This document shows positions 13,687 through 17,254 of a stretch of 17,254 bases of DNA, piece after piece. Made by a program: the position numbers and the translations under genes. The DNA comes from Verrucomicrobiota bacterium. Its GTDB lineage: Bacteria > Verrucomicrobiota > Verrucomicrobiia > Opitutales > UBA953. The stretch spans positions 1 to 17,254 of the forward strand of contig RDYO01000016.1 of NCBI GenBank assembly GCA_004293385.1. The letters are read 5' to 3'. Numbering within the stretch: the stretch's first letter is position 1; each line of letters opens with the position of its first letter. The notes under the pieces were generated by a model, which saw nothing but the letters and a program-made list of their open reading frames with translations, was not told the origin of the DNA and searched no databases.

Positions 13687-14811
13687 ATGTCCGACTGTCC
13701 GGCCCAACCGACCCAACTCCGCGAACTCTGCCCGGTCGCCTGGCAGGATTTCGTGTCCACGGATCCGTTCCCGCTGGAGCTCGGCGGCGAACTGCCCGGC
13801 TTGACCTTACGTTACGAGACCTACGGCACGCTGCTGCCGGACAAGTCGAACGCGATCCTCGTCCCTCACGCCCTCAGCGGCGATCACCACGTCGCCGGCC
13901 GTTACTCGCCGTCCGACCGTAAGCCGGGCTGGTGGGATTGTTTCGTGGGTCCGGGCAAGGCCATCGACACCGACCGTTTCTTCGTCATCGGGGTGAATTG
14001 CATCGGCGGCTGCCAAGGGTCGACCGGTCCGCTCTCGACCGACCCCCGCACGGGTCGCCCGTACGGCGGCTTCTTCCCGGAGATCACCCTGGGTGACATC
14101 GTCCGGGCCCAGCGCCTCGTGGTCCGCCATCTGGGCATCCCCCGCCTCCATGCCGTCGTGGGCGGCTCCATGGGCGGGATGCAGGCCCTCCTGTGGTGCG
14201 CCGATTATCCCGCGGAGGTCGGCCGCATCGCCGTGCTCGCCGCCGGCCTGAGCCAGTCGCCGATGGCGATCGCCCTTAACGCCGTCTCGCGCGCCTGCGT
14301 GGAGCGTGACCCCCATTTCCGTGGCGGACATTACGCCCCCGGCGAAGGGCCCGACTCCGGCCTGGCCGTCGGCCGCATGCTCGCGCACATCAGCTATCTC
14401 TCGCCGGCCTCTTTCGAGCAGAAGTTCGGCCGCGCCAAGGTCCCCGGGGCAGCCGCGGGCGACCCCGTGCACTGGCAGGTCGAAAGCTATCTCGAGCATC
14501 AAGGTGCCTCCTTCGTCCGTCGCTTCGACGCCAACAGCTGGCTGCGTATCACCCGCGCCGTGGACCGCTTCGACCTGACCGCGCGCGCCGCCGCCGGCAA
14601 ACTCTTCGCCCCCGACAGCCCCGAGGTGCTCGCCATCGGTTTCTCGAGCGACTGGCTCTATCCCACCAGCGAACTGCGCATGCTCCTGGCCGCCGCCACG
14701 GCGGTCGGCGTCAACGCCGCCTACCATGAAGTGGTGACGGACGCGGGTCATGACGGTTTCCTGCTGCCTGATACCGGGCTGGCGGTCCGCCTGCACGCCT
14801 TCCTGGGCTGA
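13687..14811 (+). CDS. metX: Homoserine O-acetyltransferase (MetX family)
   Basis: MetX transfers an acyl group, usually acetyl, from acyl-CoA to homoserine, the first committed step of methionine synthesis. The 374-residue product is full length, with the alpha/beta-hydrolase fold: LVPHALSGDHHVAG (58-71, oxyanion area), GCQGSTGP (108-115) and the nucleophile elbow VVGGSMGGMQAL (S161). The catalytic Asp is in SSDWLYP (D322) and the catalytic His in AGHDGFLL (H355). Some family members acylate serine or use succinyl-CoA, so acyl specificity is family inference only. The ATG at 13687 has no Shine-Dalgarno motif. There is no metW next to it, although the two are neighbours in many Gram-negatives. 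The stop lies directly against the stop of the convergent cls gene. Confidence 0.94.
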   Translation: MSDCPAQPTQLRELCPVAWQDFVSTDPFPLELGGELPGLTLRYETYGTLLPDKSNAILVPHALSGDHHVAGRYSPSDRKPGWWDCFVGPGKAIDTDRFFVIGVNCIGGCQGSTGPLSTDPRTGRPYGGFFPEITLGDIVRAQRLVVRHLGIPRLHAVVGGSMGGMQALLWCADYPAEVGRIAVLAAGLSQSPMAIALNAVSRACVERDPHFRGGHYAPGEGPDSGLAVGRMLAHISYLSPASFEQKFGRAKVPGAAAGDPVHWQVESYLEHQGASFVRRFDANSWLRITRAVDRFDLTARAAAGKLFAPDSPEVLAIGFSSDWLYPTSELRMLLAAATAVGVNAAYHEVVTDAGHDGFLLPDTGLAVRLHAFLG

Positions 14812-16257
14812 TCAGAGCAGCGGCGCGATCACGTGCGAGACGTTCTCGACGGCTCGGCCGAGCCACGTCCGGCTGCGTCGGTAGAGGTCTTCGGTGTAGC
14901 GCGTCGACTCCTTTTCCCAGCCGGCGATGAGCGTGCTTACCTCCGCGACCATCGCCGGGTCGCGCACGACCGCGCCGACTTCGTAGTTCAGGAACAGCGA
15001 GCGCATGTCGAGGTTGGCCGAACCGATCACGAGATGCTCGCCGTCGACCAGCACGAGTTTGGCATGCAGGACGTCGGGCTTGAAGAACAGGATCTCGGCG
15101 CCGGCCTCCCTTAGCTTGCGCAGGTACCAGCGGCGGGCGAAATCGAGGAGCCGGTGGTCGGAGCGTCGCGGGACCATGATCTTCACGTGGCGGCCGGCGC
15201 GGGCCGCGGTCGCCAGCAAGGTGAACAAAGTCTGGTCCGGGATGAAATACGGCGTGACGACCGTGATCGACTCCCGGCACTCGGAGAAAAGCTTCACGTA
15301 GGCGTCCCAGAGCGGGTCCTCTTCGCAGTCCGGTCCTGAGGCGATGACTTCCACGCGTGCCTGACCGATATGCGGCGAACGTTCGCGCAACGCCGGGGCG
15401 AACTTCATCGGATTCTCGTCGGTGGCCTGGCACCAGTCGGCGATGAAGACGCTTTCGAGGGCCGCGGCGGTCGGACCTTCGATGAGGAACGAGCAGTCGC
15501 GGAAACGGCGGTTGGAAGGCGTCTCGCCCATGTAGCGTAGGCCGAGGTTCTGGCCGCCGATGATGGCCGCCCGCCCGTCGAAGACGGCGATCTTCCGGTG
15601 GTTGCGCCAGTTGGCCGAACCTTTGCCGCGCATGGGGAGGGCAGGGTTGAAGCGGGCGATCTCGCCGCCGGCCCGGCGCAGCGGGCGGCAGAGGCGGAGC
15701 GGGATGCCGAAGCTGCCGATGGCGTCCACGAGGAGCCGCACCTCGACGCCCGCCCGCGCGCGTTCGGCCAACAGTCGGATCAGTTCGCGGCCGACGGCGT
15801 CGTCGCTCAGGATGTAGGTCGCGATGCTGATGCGGCGTTTCGCTCCGCGGATCTGCGCGCGCAGGGCTTCGAGCGTGTCCCGGCCATGGCGGTCGCCGAG
15901 CAGCCGGCAGCGGTTACCTCCGAAGTCGGGCGAGTCGCACAGGCGCCAGGCCACGCGGTTGACCTCCTTCTTGGCGGCGGCCAGGGCGACGTGCTTACGC
16001 CCGCCGAAGACGAAGAGCACCAAGGCCGTGGGCACGGGGAAGAACCAGGCGAGCGGGCCCCAGAGGAGGAGGTAGGCCGGCGAGATACGGGCGCGCAGCA
16101 CGCGCAGCAGCACGTAGACCTTGCACCCGACGGCGATGGCCAACGTGAGGTCCGGCGGGACGAGTCCCGCGGCCTCCGCCCCGAGGACGACGGCCGCGGC
16201 CGCCAGCGCGAGCGTCGTGCTGCGGGTCAGCCGGCCGTATCCTTTGAACGGGACCAT
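14812..16257 (-). CDS. cls: Cardiolipin synthase, phospholipase D family
   Basis: Bacterial Cls condenses two phosphatidylglycerols into cardiolipin and glycerol at the inner membrane. The 481-residue product has N-terminal hydrophobic segments at about 13-31, 38-52 and 62-84, then two phospholipase D half-domains. HKD motif 1 is NHRKIAVFDGRAAIIGGQN (219-237; H220, K222, D227) and motif 2 is HAKLVLVDGEHLVIGSANLD (398-417; H398, K400, D405). YFIPD at 337-341 and the conserved NYEVG after motif 2 also fit Cls. Length is typical. The ATG at 16257 is only 34 bp beyond the rpsA terminator's U run, with no Shine-Dalgarno motif and no visible promoter. An out-of-frame 19-codon ORF (ATG at 16286, stop ending at 16227) overlaps the start. 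Which phospholipid it uses is inference. Confidence 0.93.
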   Translation of the reverse strand: MVPFKGYGRLTRSTTLALAAAAVVLGAEAAGLVPPDLTLAIAVGCKVYVLLRVLRARISPAYLLLWGPLAWFFPVPTALVLFVFGGRKHVALAAAKKEVNRVAWRLCDSPDFGGNRCRLLGDRHGRDTLEALRAQIRGAKRRISIATYILSDDAVGRELIRLLAERARAGVEVRLLVDAIGSFGIPLRLCRPLRRAGGEIARFNPALPMRGKGSANWRNHRKIAVFDGRAAIIGGQNLGLRYMGETPSNRRFRDCSFLIEGPTAAALESVFIADWCQATDENPMKFAPALRERSPHIGQARVEVIASGPDCEEDPLWDAYVKLFSECRESITVVTPYFIPDQTLFTLLATAARAGRHVKIMVPRRSDHRLLDFARRWYLRKLREAGAEILFFKPDVLHAKLVLVDGEHLVIGSANLDMRSLFLNYEVGAVVRDPAMVAEVSTLIAGWEKESTRYTEDLYRRSRTWLGRAVENVSHVIAPLL

Positions 16258-16291
16258 GTCTCGAACTTAGCCGCTCCCCGGCCCATGGGCA

Positions 16292-16319
16292 CAAAAAAAG
16301 ACCCCGGTTTCCCGGGGTC
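16292..16319 (-). terminator. Rho-independent terminator of rpsA
   Basis: GACCCCGG (16300-16307) and CCGGGGTC (16312-16319) form a perfect 8-bp GC-rich stem with a 4-base loop. On the minus strand the stem is followed by seven T residues (the A run at 16293-16299). It lies 25 bp after the rpsA stop, so it ends the rpsA transcript and should limit read-through into cls. Confidence 0.93.
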
Positions 16320-16344
16320 TGTTCTGGGTCCTGTCGGACGAGGC

Positions 16345-17254
16345 TTAGTTGCCGGCCTTGTCGAGGAGGTCGCCGAGACTGTTGAAGTCTCCGCTGCCCG
16401 ACGACGAGGAGGACGAACCGCCGGCCGAGGGGGCCGGGGCGCCGCCGGTCGACGGGCCCTTGATGCGGTCGTAGCTGGTGATTTCGGCCTGCAGGCGCTC
16501 GGCGTCGTAGTTCGCGGCCTTGATCGAGAGACCGATGCGACGGTCTTCCTTGTCGATCTTGATGACGCGGGCGGTGACGTCCTGGCCGACCTTGACGACG
16601 TCCTTGACGTTCTCAACGCGCTGTTCGGCGAGCTGGGAGACGTGCACGAGGCCGTCGATCTCGTCGGAGAGCTCGATGAAGGCGCCGAAGTTCGCGATCT
16701 TGGAGACCTTGCCGTTGACGAGGTCGCCGATGCGGTACTTGCGGTCGATTTCGGACCACGGATCGGTCTGGGTCTGCTTGACGCCCAGGGAGATGCGCTG
16801 CTGGTCGACGTCGACGTCGAGCACGATGGCTTCCACGTCGTCGCCCTTCTTCATGACTTCGGCCGGGTTGTTGATGCGGCGGGTCCAGCTCATGTCGGAC
16901 ACGTGCACCATGCCGTCGATGCCGTCTTCCAGCTCGACGAACGCGCCGTAGTTGGTGAGGTTGCGCACCTTGCCGCGGACGCGGGCGCCCACCGGGTAGT
17001 TGTGGCGGACCTTCTCCCACGGATTGGTTTCCAGCTGGCGGATGCCGAGCGAGATCTTCTGCTCTTCCTTGTTGAAGTTGAGGATGACCGCGTCGACTTC
17101 CTGGCCGACCTTGAGGATGTCCGACGGCTTCTGGACGCGCTTGGTCCAGGAGAGTTCGGAGACGTGGACGAGGCCTTCGACGCCGCCTTCGATCTCGATG
17201 AACGCACCGTAGGCGACGAGGTTGACGACCTTGCCGTGGACCTTCTGGCCGACG
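16345..17254 (-). CDS. rpsA: 30S ribosomal protein S1, C-terminal part (cut by window edge)
   Basis: S1 binds the 5' region of mRNA and brings it to the 30S subunit, which matters most for messages with weak or no Shine-Dalgarno site. The minus-strand frame is open from the right edge to the TAA at 16345, giving about 302 residues and three S1 RNA-binding domains. They begin VGQKVHGKVVNLVAYGAFIE, VGARVRGKVRNLTNYGAFVE and IGDLVNGKVSKIANFGAFIE; each has the GxVxxxxxYGAFVE / GLVHVSE pattern. Linkers ETNPW and QTDPW match the spacing of S1 repeats. The tail (about 50 residues) is rich in Ser, Gly and Pro and ends FNSLGDLLDKAGN, probably disordered. The GTG at 16992 is an internal valine codon, not a start; the true start lies outside the window. 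Confidence 0.95.
   Translation of the reverse strand, partial: VGQKVHGKVVNLVAYGAFIEIEGGVEGLVHVSELSWTKRVQKPSDILKVGQEVDAVILNFNKEEQKISLGIRQLETNPWEKVRHNYPVGARVRGKVRNLTNYGAFVELEDGIDGMVHVSDMSWTRRINNPAEVMKKGDDVEAIVLDVDVDQQRISLGVKQTQTDPWSEIDRKYRIGDLVNGKVSKIANFGAFIELSDEIDGLVHVSQLAEQRVENVKDVVKVGQDVTARVIKIDKEDRRIGLSIKAANYDAERLQAEITSYDRIKGPSTGGAPAPSAGGSSSSSSGSGDFNSLGDLLDKAGN

Noticed and set aside
13599..13760. Longer N-terminus for the Fur-family protein
   Set aside because: It would overlap the metX start and the whole divergent promoter region. The ATG at 13598 gives a normal Fur-length product.
1..17254. CRISPR arrays, insertion sequences, prophage, toxin-antitoxin or defence genes, tRNAs
   Set aside because: Reading through the window I saw no regularly spaced repeats, transposase motifs, integrase, tRNA-like CCA ends or TPsiC arms. 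All sizeable stretches are explained by housekeeping or envelope genes.

Overview
The window is GC-rich chromosomal DNA, densely packed with housekeeping genes and without mobile elements, CRISPR arrays, tRNAs or rRNAs. It suggests a Gram-negative bacterium: LpxA makes lipid A, and an MCE-domain envelope protein, a lipoprotein and a cardiolipin synthase are present. The single-chain glycyl-tRNA synthetase, the small tryptophan-containing lipoprotein, the membrane-anchored coiled-coil protein and the near absence of Shine-Dalgarno motifs fit Verrucomicrobiota (perhaps Opitutae). That assignment rests on remembered family resemblance and is inference only.

Layout. Positions 1-6980 are read on the minus strand: ilvD, with its own terminator, then pgi, a coiled-coil membrane protein, a small lipoprotein, rsmI, an unknown 203-residue protein, lpxA and pdxA (cut by the window edge). 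From the lipoprotein onward most junctions overlap or nearly touch, which suggests translational coupling. A 122-bp divergent region separates ilvD from a plus-strand block at 7103-11448: scpB, pheA and an MCE-domain gene joined by ATGA overlaps, then glyQS. This block collides tail-to-tail, with an 11-bp overlap, with a minus-strand pair: a Fur-family regulator followed by a two-domain enzyme that looks like MurU and AmgK of the peptidoglycan-recycling pathway fused into one chain. The Fur gene is divergent from metX across an 88-bp region holding a nested inverted repeat. metX meets the cardiolipin synthase gene tail-to-tail with no base between the stop codons. Upstream of cls lie a strong terminator and the 3' part of rpsA (ribosomal protein S1), which runs off the right edge.

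How the genes work together. The cell-envelope theme is strong: lipid A synthesis (lpxA), phospholipid synthesis (cls), lipid transport (MCE protein), probable peptidoglycan-sugar salvage (MurU-AmgK fusion) and two uncharacterised envelope proteins. The rest is central metabolism (pgi; ilvD for branched-chain amino acids; pheA for phenylalanine; metX for methionine; pdxA for pyridoxal phosphate), chromosome segregation (scpB) and translation (rsmI, glyQS, rpsA). No gap exceeds 300 bp; the longest non-coding stretch is 122 bp. I did not find an obviously new multi-gene system. The best leads are the MurU-AmgK fusion under a Fur-family gene, the unknown 203-residue protein between rsmI and lpxA, the membrane coiled-coil/lipoprotein pair, and the consistent lack of Shine-Dalgarno sites.
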